Assembly (NCBI RefSeq): GCF_009727055.1
Contig: NC_052359.1
Span: 7,587,079 to 7,651,078 of the forward strand
Origin: Benincasa hispida
Lineage: Eukaryota; Streptophyta; Magnoliopsida; Cucurbitales; Cucurbitaceae
Length of the DNA: 64,000 bases
Reading direction: 5' to 3'
Below the pieces are notes generated by a model that was not told where the DNA came from, did no database searches, and saw nothing but the letters and a program-made list of their open reading frames with translations. Both the position numbers and the translations under genes were made by a program. Positions 13,288 through 24,740 of this stretch are shown piece after piece (position 1 is the first letter of the stretch; each line of letters opens with the position of its first letter).

Positions 13288-13626
13288 CTTCACATGAATG
13301 ATTAGGATCAGATCATTTATAGCGCTTTATAATAATTGTTACAACTACAAGGCGAGCCATATTCGAGTGTCACAGGATAAGGTACCCAGCCTTATCCATT
13401 TACCACAAATTGTTTAGGTTATCGCTTGAACATGATCCACTTATATGTCTCCACATACATGCTCAAGTTACAGAAAACAACCTTGGATCTTAGTTTATTG
13501 GTTTTGTGGATTAATGCTACTAAATATCAAATAAAATACCTTATATTTTATTAAATAAATAATCTATTTGTACATTAAAATTATAAACTACAGAACCTAC
13601 TGAGATTTAGGGCATCAACCCCAACA

Positions 13627-14755
13627 AAAACTATATGGGTAAGCCAAAACTTAAACCAAAATTTGATGGGTATTCAAGATTTTCTAAGAAACCCCATAAA
13701 ATACCAAATAACTTACCCAAAATGTCAATTCCGACGACAATGGTGCTAGCGACGATGGCACTGACAACCATAGACGGGCGGCGGCGGGCATTGCTGTCAA
13801 AGGAAAAATTGTTTATGCCAGCGGCTGATAGTGAGTCTTGCATGAGGAGGATTTGCGAGAGTGAAAGAGAAAGGGAGTTCCCAGTTTTACATATTCTATT
13901 CAGCAGCAATTACAAACAAACTAGAGCTCCAAAAAACGATCCAACCATTTGAAACGAGACACTATATGTCCCTAATAGACTGACCAAAGTTCAGTACGAT
14001 CCAACGGTTCAAACTCCGACAATCAACAATCTTGTGGAAGCTGTCATTCAAAATTCAAACTGCTGTCTTTCTCTCTGATTTTCCATCTTTTTTTACTCTC
14101 CTTTAATTTTAAATATCTCAATTCTTTCAATTTTTTTTTTTCAAATTTTAAAAAGATAAATAAAATATTTTGTCACAATATCTCCAAAATCTCCAAAAGT
14201 TCTATCAAACTAATAAATCAATTAATTTCTTAAATTACCTTAGTTTAGACTCCAAAAACCAAAATCAAAGATATAAAATTCATCAGTTTGATACAAATTA
14301 AATTCTTTCAAATATTTAAATCAATTTAAAATCACATAAAATTAATTATCTCTTCAATTGTTTTATATTAGCTCCAAAATTCAAAAACCAAAGAAAATTA
14401 AAGCCAAACAATCTAACATAATTAATCCTAATTTATCCAGAATGGGGGATGTTACAATAAATATAAAGGCATTTTAATTTTTTTAACATATGCTTTTGTT
14501 AAATTGGTTAGAAATTAAAAAGTACATTCAGGCATTCATAATAAATAAGCTGTGTAGTTGGGCTTAAACGTAGAATTTCATTAATGACAAATGAATGTCC
14601 ACCGTCCATAGGGCCACTCCCATTTTTGTCTACTCTCTTCAATAATGTTGCACCCTCTCCACAATTAATTCCACTTCTAAACTCTCCCATTTTAATGCTA
14701 TTTTAGCCGTTTACTGTTGTTTCCCAGCTTCCGCTTCCTTCTTCTTCTTCTTCTT
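13627..14755. other. Intergenic, MLO upstream region
   Basis: Unique-looking sequence, GC-moderate to about 13900 and strongly AT-rich from 14050. A short possible frame at 13635-13952 has no recognisable family and overlaps another on the opposite strand, so I do not call a gene. The last 300 bases before 14756 include a (CTT)n pyrimidine tract at 14738-14754 immediately before the MLO start codon and must hold its 5' leader and core promoter. Confidence 0.5.
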
Positions 14756-17700
14756 ATGATGTCTGTTTTTTGTCTCTGCTTCTACCTTCTGTTTGGTGGC
14801 GCCGCCGCGGGCGGTGGAGACGGCGGCGGCCACTCCCGGGAGCTCGATAACACACCCACCTGGGCAGTTGCTGGTGTTTGTTTCTTTTTCATTGTTATTT
14901 CCATTGTCTTGGAAAAAGTTCTTCACAAAGTTGGAACGGTAATTGATTGGTTGCAATGGATTTCGCCCTTTTTTTTTGTTGGCTTCCATTCTTCTTACTC
15001 TTGTGCATGCTCTCTCAATTTTCATTTGGGGTGTTTTCTCAAACCATCTGCTCACTAACTCATCACTATGAATATGTTTTCTCCACCCTAGCTTTCTGAG
15101 TCAATTGGTAATTTAGCAAGGTATTCTGTTGGCAATTAGTCCCTTCATTTCTGATTGTTTTGTTCTTGTCCTCTTAGTGGTTGACAGAAAAGCACAAGAG
15201 TTCTCTGTTTGAAGCTCTGGAGAAGGTTAAGGCTGGTACTACAATATTCATACATAAAACATTCCGAGTATGAGAAAGATAAACAAAAACAAAAAAAGGA
15301 TTGACATTCCACAAAATTTGTGCAGAGTTGATGATTTTGGGTTTCATTTCCCTGCTTCTGACTTTTGCACAAGCATATATAGTCCAAATTTGTATTCCTC
15401 CGGCCATGGCAAACTTCATGTTGCCCTGTCACCTTGAAGAGAAAGATGACTCATCATCTGCAGCCGGTGAAGACGAACATCACCGGAGACTACAATGGCT
15501 AATTCGAAGATCGTTGGCAGGAGGCCACAATGTCGCCTCGTGTAAGGATGTAAGAGCACTGTCCCATGATTCTTACCCTTGGTTCTATAAACTTAATTGT
15601 TGCTAAATAGTGGAAGGTTTATAACATTGTTCATTCTTTCAAACAGGGTAAGGTGTCTCTTATATCTATTCATGGATTGCATCAGTTACACATTCTCATA
15701 TTCTTCTTAGCTGTGTTTCATGTCCTCTTTAGTGTTATAACAATGACACTTGGAAGGGTGAAGGTAAGGTCTTGTTTATTTATTTATTTTTTGTAGGATT
15801 TTGCATTTCTTGTAAGTCTTTCATACAACTACTTGAATCAATTCTTTCCATTAGGTAAAGTGCATACATAATAAAGTTGGGCAACAAGTATTAGGTACTC
15901 TTGTGTTAATATCGTTCTCTTTGCTATAACATTCGTATCGAATTGTTCGGCCTTTTGCAAAAAGAAAAAAAACTTTTTATCATGTTGGGGAATGATAAGC
16001 TTACTAGAATTTCTTTAATTCAATTCAGCTTAGCATCTCATTATGCTGACTTGAGTCCCATATAAAGCAAAATGCAGCGTATTAAAGCAGGAAAATGATC
16101 GATCTGACAAGTGGTCTTAGTTATGTCATGTAGTTAACTTTTGGGATCATTGAGGTGCGAATTTTAGCCTACTTTATCACGTTGTTATTAACGGAAGTGT
16201 TTCTGCTCAGATTCGAGGCTGGAAGGAGTGGGAGCAGGAAACTGCAACCCATAACTATGAGTTTTTCAACGGTATGTCATTTTTCACTTTCAATAAATTC
16301 TGTGATTGTTTTATCTCATGGATTCAGATCACAGTTTATTTTCCAATTTCATTCCATGAACTTTATAGTTTCACATCCTTGTTGATGTAAAATTGGTTAT
16401 TTTCTTTGTACAGATCCTGCAAGATTTAGGCTTACTCATGAGACATCTTTTGTGAAAGCTCACACCAGCTTTTGGACACGTCTTCCTTTCTTCTTCTACA
16501 TTGTAAGAGAAGTTTCTCAAAATTTCTTTCGATATCTATATTTTTCAATATTTTGATCAACATTTCAATGAATTTGAGAGCTTGACGCTTAATCAACAGA
16601 TAGGAATTTGAAGGCAGTGGAGGGAGAATGAAATAACTCAGATTTGATTATATGTTGCAGGGCTGCTTCTTCAGGCAATTTTATGGGTCTGTTAGTAAGG
16701 CTGATTACTTGACGCTGCGCAATGGATTCATAACAGTGCGTTCTCATCTTCTCGATTGCAAAACTCTATATTGATCACAGCTTCAACTTTTAAATAGTGA
16801 TATAATACTCTTGTAGGTTCATTTAGCACCTGGAAGTAAATTTAACTTCCAGAGATATATTAAAAGGTCTTTAGAAGATGACTTCAAGGTAGTCGTCGGT
16901 GTGAGGTAATAGTCTGTCATCTAAATCCATTTTAACTTGGAACAAGATATCATTTAATCTTACATGATCTTATCTTACCTCGATCAATTCAACATATTAT
17001 ATGCCTTGATCAATAACTTGTCTTCTTTAATGATTTTGGTGGCAGTCCTGTTCTGTGGTTGTCATTTGTGATCTTCCTTCTCCTTAATCTGGCTGGTAAG
17101 ATAACTTTCCTTTATCTAATGATTCTGATTTGACAAATAGTTTGATAAAATTTGATTATAAAGAAAACTGCTTCATTTTCAGGATGGCATACATTGTTCT
17201 GGGCATCATTTATCCCTCTGATTGTAAGAAAAATCTCTTTCTTCAGGGGAAATTCACCAGATTGGCTAGTTAGTTATTATTCGATAATGGCTCTTTTAAC
17301 CTTACACAGATAATCTTAGCTGTTGGATCAAAGCTTCAAGGCATTTTGATTAGGATGGCTCTTGAAATCTCTGAGAAACATGCAGTGGTCCAGGGAATTC
17401 CACTCGTGCAAGGATCCGACAAATATTTCTGGTTCTGTCGACCTCAACTGATTCTTCATCTCATGCATTTTGCTTTATTTCAGGTAACCAAAATCTCCCA
17501 TATGTAGCACATAACCTTAGGAGTTGTTGCAGTTGAGACTATATCTAGAGAAAACTGTGTTTTGGTGTTGGTCTGATCATTTTAGTTCATTTGCTACATG
17601 CAGAATGCATTCCAGACCACCTATATTTTGTCTACAATGGTATTCTTCTCAACCATTATATCGACCCCTTTCAATTCTCTGACCAAGAATTAAGTTCTAT

Positions 17701-18770
17701 TTATGGTTCATGAACTTTAAGAAGGTTCATTTTGCTTGTATTATAATTATTATTAGTCTGAATTAGTCATGTTTAATGACATATAATGTGAATATAAATA
17801 ACTATCTGATGAGACAATAATGAACGTGACAATCAAAACATACTGTTCTGTGGCCCTGAGCTTAAAAAGTTCACATAAGATTTCTAGAGTGTGAAGAAAA
17901 GGGAAAGAAACAAATCATTGCACAGTATCTAAGAGCAACGACGGTACTTTCAATTGAGATTTATACAACAACTTTATGTAATACATAAGCTACATTAAAC
18001 GATATGGTTGTCATGTGCAGTATTCTTTTGGCCCGAATTCCTGCTTCTCTGATGGTCTGATCCTTACAATTGTAAAAGTTGGTATAGGGTAAGTTTGCTT
18101 TTCTTCCCTTCATATGATACGAAAGCTATAATTATCTTGTCTTCTATATAAGAGCTTTTTGACCACAAGGTTTGCATCTGCTTCGTAGGGTAGTAGCATT
18201 ATTTCTATGCAGCTATGTTACACTTCCAATATACGCCCTTGTAACTCAGGTATATATGTATATCTTTTCTTCTTCTATTCTCTATGACTCAAACATACTG
18301 TTGTGAGGCAGAAGGGTTGATCGTATTATGGCGTTTATGGATTAATGCAGATGGGTTCGAGTATGAAGAGGTCCATCTTTGATGAACAGACATCAAAGGC
18401 ACTCAAGAAATGGCATGAAACAGCCAAGAAGAAGAAGAAGAAGCGGGTTCAACGACCCTCAGCAACTAAAACACTTGGAGGTAGTTCGAATGTTTCACCT
18501 CTACACTCCTTTAGACGCTCATTGCGACGGTTTAAAACTACGGGACACTCCATACGTGTGCCTGCATATGAGGACCTTGAGTCGTCTGATTACGAGGGCG
18601 ATCCATTAGCAACACCTAAACAAGTATCAACAAGCGAATCGATTAACATTGATGTAGATGGAGATGAAATACAACAAATTGCTGAAACAGACCAACCCCA
18701 CAGTCCAAAGCAAACTAAAGAAGAAGTAGATGAGTTCTCATTTATAAAGCCTGCAGCACCACTGAAATAA
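14756..18770 (+). CDS. MLO: MLO-like seven-transmembrane protein (15 exons, 581 aa)
   Basis: MLO proteins are plasma-membrane seven-helix proteins that bind calmodulin, and some act as calcium channels. Exons by GT-AG sites and homology: 14756-14938, 15178-15235, 15326-15549, 15647-15763, 16211-16271, 16414-16502, 16661-16735, 16817-16905, 17046-17095, 17183-17223, 17310-17483, 17604-17639, 18021-18088, 18189-18249, 18351-18770. All phases join, giving 581 aa, typical for the family. Diagnostic blocks include [10 protein letters not shown] (33-42), [20 protein letters not shown] (exons 2-3), [26 protein letters not shown] and FKVVVGVSPVLW. The calmodulin-binding helix around [16 protein letters not shown] lies just after the last membrane segment. 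The N-terminus is hydrophobic and signal-like ([15 protein letters not shown]), and the start is the first ATG of ATGATG. The blocks fit clade III better than the mildew-susceptibility clade V, yet the tail ends [12 protein letters not shown] (see findings). Clade assignment is from memory. Confidence 0.93.
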
Positions 18771-19438
18771 ATAAGCTTGGTGGCCATAGCTGAGAGCTTG
18801 TAAAGGTATTAAGATTTTGCTTCCACATATGATATAGTTTTGATTGAGGTCACCAAAAAAATATGAATGTACCATAAAGCATAAAGCATAAAGCATAAAG
18901 TCATGGTTTGGTAGAACAGTTGCAAAGATGTAATGTGTTGTGATTTATGAAATATGTATGTAAAGAGATGAAAAGAAAGACAATTTTGCTTGATTATATC
19001 ATGGAGATAATTAGCAGTAGCTTCTTAAATGACTTTGTTCTTGTGGGCATTCTAGATCACCTGACTTTGGCAATGACATCTTTGAACTTAAGGCAATAAG
19101 TAAAAAAATCGATCCTATGATACACTGAAAATTTGATATTAGTAAGTTTTGTATAACTAAAGAACTTATAAAAAAATTAATTAAAATAATTTTTGTGTTC
19201 TTACCATTTCTTTATATTGCACAAAAGAATCTTGAATTGGATTTTAAACTATGAGATAAGTATGAGTAACACAAAACCAAAATATGGAGTGGCCCACCTC
19301 CCTCCTAAGTTGTCTTCTTCTCCTCTTCCCTTCTAACAACCAAAAGTCTCTTTAAGATTTTCCTTTTTTCCAAAGAAAGCACCACAAACCCTCAATACCG
19401 ATCCCTTCTCTTCTCAACGTTGTGTGTGTGTGTGTGTC
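18771..19438. other. MLO 3' region and ATL promoter
   Basis: After the MLO stop there is a short microsatellite of four AAGCATA-type 7-mers (about 18872-18900), probably in the 3' untranslated region. The remainder is AT-rich up to a pyrimidine-rich leader (19305-19420) and a (TG)n run at about 19421-19436. That run ends two bases before the ATL start codon. Confidence 0.55.
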
Positions 19439-19975
19439 ATGACTCGCTATATCAGAGCTCTCGCCGGGAATACTTCGTTGGCACCTCCGCCGGAGGCGGT
19501 GGCCATGGAGTCGGACTTCGTGGTCATTCTGGCGGCGTTGCTGTGTGCCCTAATTTGTATGGTAGGGCTGATAGCGGTGGCTCGGTGCGCGTGGCTCCGG
19601 CGTGGGGGAGGCAGTGCAGGAAATCAGGCGTCGGCGAATAGGGGACTGAAGAAGAAGATCCTGCAGTCGCTCCCAAAATTCAAGTACAAGTCGACGGGGG
19701 GAGAGGGGAAAATAGCGGCGGAATGTGCGATCTGCCTGGCGGAGTTCTTGGAGGGGGAGGAGATCCGGCAGCTGCCGCAGTGCGGGCATTGCTTCCACGT
19801 TAGCTGCGTAGACACGTGGCTGGGGTCCCACTCCTCATGCCCTTCCTGCCGCCAGATTTTGGTAGTGGCGAGATGCCAGAAGTGCGGGCAGTTTCCGGCG
19901 GTGGTGCAAGGCGGCGCTGCTCACAACAACGAGGAGGTGGAAGATAACAACAGGGGTTTGGGATTTCTGCCTTGA
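19439..19975 (+). CDS. ATL-family RING-H2 E3 ubiquitin ligase (178 aa)
   Basis: ATL proteins are membrane-anchored E3 ubiquitin ligases, often stress- or defence-responsive and usually intronless, as here. One hydrophobic segment (about residues 27-48) is followed by a basic stretch. Then comes the GLD-type motif [16 protein letters not shown] (69-84). The RING-H2 ligands are C96, C99, C115, H117, H120, C123, C134 and C137, with the Pro-x-Cys and Trp (P113, W127) that mark the ATL version of RING-H2. An additional Cys pair, CQKC (146-149), follows the ring. The best matches in my memory are ATL8/ATL79/ATL80-type proteins. Two starts are possible: ATG at 19439 (178 aa) or ATG at 19505 (MESDFVV, 156 aa). 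The second has a stronger context (GCCATGG) and gives the usual short lumenal end. The gene lies 0.67 kb downstream of the MLO gene on the same strand. Confidence 0.93.
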   Translation: MTRYIRALAGNTSLAPPPEAVAMESDFVVILAALLCALICMVGLIAVARCAWLRRGGGSAGNQASANRGLKKKILQSLPKFKYKSTGGEGKIAAECAICLAEFLEGEEIRQLPQCGHCFHVSCVDTWLGSHSSCPSCRQILVVARCQKCGQFPAVVQGGAAHNNEEVEDNNRGLGFLP

Positions 19976-20334
19976 CTCAACGCCATTTCATAAAATTCAA
20001 ACTAAGCTTAGCTTCAACCTCTATTTATTTCTGGTTTCATCACACACACAAGATTGAGTTTTGTGTGAATTCTTTTTTCTTTTTTTTTTCTTAATACAAA
20101 AACAAATCTTCACCCATAATGTAAACAATCCCCTAATTAAAAAAAACTGCACTTGTAAATTCTAGCTTCTTTGACTCTTTTTTGTGATGAATTTGACTCA
20201 AAGTTTTTTGTTTTTTGTTTTTTGGCGTTCTACATTTATTTTAGTTAAATTAAGGTTAAATTCCAAATTTTATGCTCGAGTCTATTGGCTTTTAAAATTA
20301 CAAATTCAATATTTGAGCTTTTAAATTTTATAAA

Positions 20335-20506
20335 ATTTTCAGATTTATCATATACAAAATTAAATTTTTTCTTCTATGACATCAATAGACATAAGATTTA
20401 GATTTATATTTAATGGGTCAATTTTCAGATTTATCACCTACAAAATTGAACCTTTTCTTTTATGACATCAATACACATGAGATTTAGATTTATATTTAAT
20501 GGGTCA
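20335..20506 (+). repeat. 86-bp tandem duplication
   Basis: Two adjacent 86-base units (20335-20420 and 20421-20506) both start ATTTTCAGATTTATCA and end TTTAATGGGTCA. They differ at only about ten positions. Non-coding. Confidence 0.85.
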
Positions 20507-22304
20507 ATTTTTAAAAAAATAAATGCTGACTTAAAATTGAAAATATATGACCTATTAAATATGTTTTTCTAAAGTTGAACAACTGAATAGACATAAATTT
20601 CACTAGTAGTTTAACTTTAAATTAAATATCACGGGCATTTTAATCTTGAATTTTTTAAAGAAACATTGTAGCATATGTCGTTTGAGTTTTAAGAATCTAT
20701 TTAAAAGGTTTGTGATGTTACGGTCTACTACCTCAAAATAATTGAAAACTAAGTAAATACAACAAAAATAGAAAATATAAGAACTTACATGAAAAGCTCT
20801 CAAATTCCAATTAATTAAACAAAAACCATGGTCCACTAATAAAAAAAATTCATTAGGTAAAAATATTTAAGTTAGTACACCCAATTTTTGTTTCAAACTA
20901 TGGTGATTTGGAAAAGACGATTGTCTTTTACTTGCCTCTTGTAAAGGAATATTAAAATGTTTTAAATCCGCTACTTTCTTAAACCTTTTGGACGTGAAAT
21001 TGCAAATTTATCAAAACCTAATACAGTTTTTCTGGTTTGCAAATTGAGGAACTTATCCTCGACTGGTGCTCCAAAACGACGACCAACAACAGCACTATGA
21101 TCATGGAGCTGAGGTCCAAGTGTTGTGGCAATGGCATAGGGACATACTGAGCCCACAAAGGATGGAATGTGTTCAAGAGGTTGGCGTTGAATGGCTCCTA
21201 GTGAGACCTAGAGAGATTGGATGGCAAGAGAAACATTGCCACACTCGTCAAAGTTATGGAATTTGATGAAATTGATAGATTAGGTTAAAAATCGGTATAT
21301 CCTTGTAAAGCTTTTTCAAATGAAATGTATTTTAATTCTACGTCAACTTTTAAGATAGAAAATCGAACTTATAACCTAAAAGATGAGAGAGAATGACGAC
21401 CAAATGAAGCTCATTTTGATCCTTTTGTTATTGCATTTTGGCATTTTATAATAGTATAAACCTAATTAGAAACATTTAATGCATCTAAGATGAAATTAGA
21501 GTGTCTAAGTTGTCAAAAAGTGCTATTTAAATATTTTCAAAATTTTCAAAATAACATCTAAACCAAACAATATAGGTTTCATCGTTTCTTCATATATATA
21601 TAAATATNTATATATTCCAAATTCACTAAGAACAATATAAAAACGAAACCAAAAACTCGTAAAATAAGATCCACAAACGAAATCGATTCTTATTTGATAT
21701 TATGAGAAAAAGAAAAAGAAATTTAATTTTGCATTAGGTATTGTGATGTATTCCTTATACTTTTAGATGATTATTTTCTTTTCTTTGGGTTTTAGGTTTT
21801 CTCAATTCTCTTTCAAATTTGAGTTTTTTTTTCCCCTTTTTTCTGATATTTTTGTGGATGATTCCTTCCTTTGATGCCTCCAACCTCTGTTTGCACTCAT
21901 TCATTTTTATCCCTTTTCTTCACTCTCATTAATCTAATTACTCTTTTCTATTTAATTTAAGTTTTTAAATTATTTACATAAAAAAAGAAAAGAGAACCCT
22001 TCCCTTTATTCTTCTACACATAAAATATATTGAAAATAAACCTAGATTCTCTTTTTTTAAAAAGAAATCAAAATTTAAAGTTTTATGAGTTAGAGGATTC
22101 TTATTCCTTTTGGCTACTTTATCACTTTTTAACATTTTAGGCTCACATAATCTAGTCCTACTTTAATTTATGAAAGCACAATCTATTCAAAATATTACAT
22201 AGGAAATTGATGTGACTTTGATATTATAGTCTACGTTTTCAAGTACATTGTCAGTTTACATATAATAACATACTATCAAATTTATGGTTGAGGAATAATT
22301 AGGT

Positions 22305-22948
22305 CTGTTTAGTAACTATTTTATTTTTTATTTTTATTTTTAAAATTAAGTCTATTTCATCCACGTCTCTTATAATAATTTGCACATCATGATTAAATTT
22401 TTAGTCAAATTTCAAAAAACAATAACTTTTTTAAAGTTACTTTTTTTAGTTCTCAAAATTTTGCTTGATTTTTGAAACTATTGATGAAAAGTAGATAACA
22501 AATGAAGAAATTTGGAGATAGAAGTAGTATCCATAGGTTTAATTTTAACAAACAAAAATAAATAATAAGATGATTATCAAACAGTGCCTTAATGATCAGA
22601 AATTACATTTTTAAAACTATACATAAGTTTTCCCATCAGTTTGATAACTATTTTGTTTTTTGTTTTTTTTAAATGTCTATTTCATTCACGTCTCTTACAA
22701 TAATTTGCATCTTTCTTAAGTACCATGATTAAATTTTTAGCTAAATTTTAAAAAACAATAACAACTTTTTGAAAGTTATTTTTTGGTTTGTTTTTCCAAA
22801 CCATTGATGAAAAATATATAACAAAGGAAGAAATTTGAAGGTGAAGTAGTGTTCATAAGCTTAATTTTCAAAAACAAAAATAAAAATAAAATGGTCATCA
22901 AACGAAGCCTTGGTGATTAGAAATTACATTTTTAAAACTATACACAAA
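22305..22948 (+). repeat. Diverged tandem duplication of about 320 bp
   Basis: 22305-22629 and 22636-22948 share a colinear series of blocks: GTTT..TAACTATTTTxTTTTTT, TATTTCATxCACGTCTCTTA, ATGATTAAATTTTTAG, AACAAAxGAAGAAATTTG and AGAAATTACATTTTTAAAAC. The duplicated unit has the look of a dispersed repeat (MITE relic), but I could not define terminal inverted repeats. Confidence 0.7.
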
Positions 22949-23995
22949 TTATAATATGAAATTTAAAATTACGAGAATTAAATCATTGAAAAATGTCCCT
23001 GTAACCCAAAAAGTTAGATATTGAATCCTCCTAAGCTCACTCGTCGTTGAACTGAAATTTGAAAGTAACCAAAACTATTATTTAATTTCGGTTCCTAGAT
23101 TAAAAACTTATTTTATAGAATTTGAAATACCAAGACTATATTTGATAAGTATGCTCGTGTTAAATTATCAATCAACTAAAAAGTTAAAAGTTGTTAGGTA
23201 TGGTTATGTACACTTAATTACATGATACTCCGATAATTTTATTATTATTATTATTTTTTTTTTTTTGTCTAAAAACATGATGATTTGAATTACACGAGCC
23301 CAATATGTCTTAACTTTACCTTTAAAGAGAGAAATTTTTATAAATGGCAAACTTTAAAAAGTTGATAAATTTGTCAAAAGAATATTAATCTTATTTTCCT
23401 TAGTTTGTTAATTTCATATTATATAGACTCATATTTTATAACACTGTTAACAAAACATCTCCTAAAAACTACACCCAAAAGAATGATTTGGTTAAAAAAG
23501 AACATATTTACCTAATTTTGATCACGAAAACAAAAGTGGAGCTAAAAATTAAATTAAAAATGAGCAGTATAGTTTATGGTTTGACTGATTAATTATCAAT
23601 TATTTATATTAAAAAAAATAGAGCATCTTTGGATTTGTATATTTAATCAATATTGTTCCCAATTTTTGTAAAACAAAATTCTTAGACCACCCAAAGAAAA
23701 ACAGATATTAGGCACTAATGTCTTATCGCCACTCAGACTTGGAGCCATTCAAAGCTCTATTATATTTCATTATTCCTCCCTACAATTATACTTCTTTCTT
23801 TCTTTCTCTATTTCTTTTTTAATTCAAAAGGTATTCGTAAGTTGACTGATAATAATGCTTGGGGTGTCTATAATTCTTAAGTCAGTACTCAACAAAATTA
23901 TATCAACATTATTGAAAAGTTTGTAGAGTTGATTATTTAACATCAACTTATGAAGTTCGGTGAGTCAAATACTCTCTAAGTAAGTTGTCATCTAG

Positions 23996-24740
23996 CCATG
24001 TCCAATTTTCCTATGGAAATGGAAATAGGAAGAAATGTCCAATTTTTCTACAGAGATGGGGATTTCCCCATTAGCGGAGAATGGGGAAGGGAGTGGAGGA
24101 AAAAAATTCCCCATGAGCTAAATGAGGACAAAGACGGGGAATGCATTCCCGTCCCCGCCCCCGCTCCGCCCTGTTTCCCGTCCCCATCTCGATTAGCTTC
24201 TACATATTTATTTAGTATAGTTATCTAATGTTATGTTATTATTATTATTATATAAATATTACATTTAAATTTCAAATTTGATTATTTATTGGGAAAGATA
24301 ATGAATATGTTTAAATTGAATATTTAAATTTAGATTATATATATGTGAATAATTTGATTTATATTTATTTCTTTTTTTAAATCAAAATTTGAGTAATTTA
24401 TCTTTAAATTCAAATTTTCAGGTAAAACTAACCATAATAAACAATTTTAGTAATAGAGTTAATTATTTAATTAAAATTTACTCATATTAGTGATTTAAAT
24501 CAATTGATTTTTTTTAGAAAAAAAAAAAGAAAAACAAAAGAAAAGGGAAAAAAAAGATAACGAGAAAAAAATCCCCGTAGGGAACAGATCTCCACAAATT
24601 CCCCGTATGGAATCCCCGCCCCAATCTCCGTGGAGAATTTTACAGGGATGGGGAATGAAATGGGAAACGGGACGGGCATGGGGAATGACATCCCGACACC
24701 GGCCCGCTTCATGGACATCTCTAATGTCGTGTGTAGAGAC
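23996..24740. mobile_element. Degenerate non-autonomous element with GGGGAT/ATCCCC-rich ends
   Basis: Two GC-rich blocks, at about 24000-24195 and 24570-24725, are rich in GGGGAATGGGG and CCCCGTCCCC motifs. They lie in inverted arrangement on either side of about 370 bp of AT-rich filler. The outer edges carry ATGTCCA (left) and TGGACAT (right, complement ATGTCCA). This pattern is familiar from non-autonomous hAT-like elements in plants, but exact ends and a target duplication were not established. The proline-rich frames across it are by-products of the motif repetition. Confidence 0.45.

Larger units (their letters stand above)
8730..13626 (-). repeat. Copia LTR, copy 3, split by a nested solo LTR
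   Basis: Starts TGATGGTTTGTG directly after the primer-binding complement and ends ...CATCAACCCCAACA. Removing the 2876-bp insertion at 10412-13287 and one 5-bp target copy leaves about 2016 bp, matching the other copies. It forms an LTR-internal-LTR-internal-LTR series with copies 1 and 2, the layout expected from unequal recombination between copia elements. Confidence 0.75.
19976..23995. other. Intergenic AT-rich region with two local duplications
   Basis: No gene was supported in about 4 kb. Short frames lack family features and are interrupted by homopolymers. The region contains an 86-bp tandem duplication (20335-20506), a roughly 320-bp diverged tandem duplication (22305-22948), a single N at 21608 inside an AT microsatellite, and a (TTA)n/poly-T tract near 23240. 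Confidence 0.6.

Noticed and set aside
13635..13952. 105-residue frame after the copia LTR, with an opposite-strand counterpart
   Set aside because: No recognisable domain, no clear promoter context, low-complexity RERERE end. Not strong enough to call a gene.
24500..24718. Frame with repeated FPIPVPFPIS peptide
   Set aside because: Translation of repeated GGGGAATGGGG motifs in a transposon relic, not a proline-rich protein gene.
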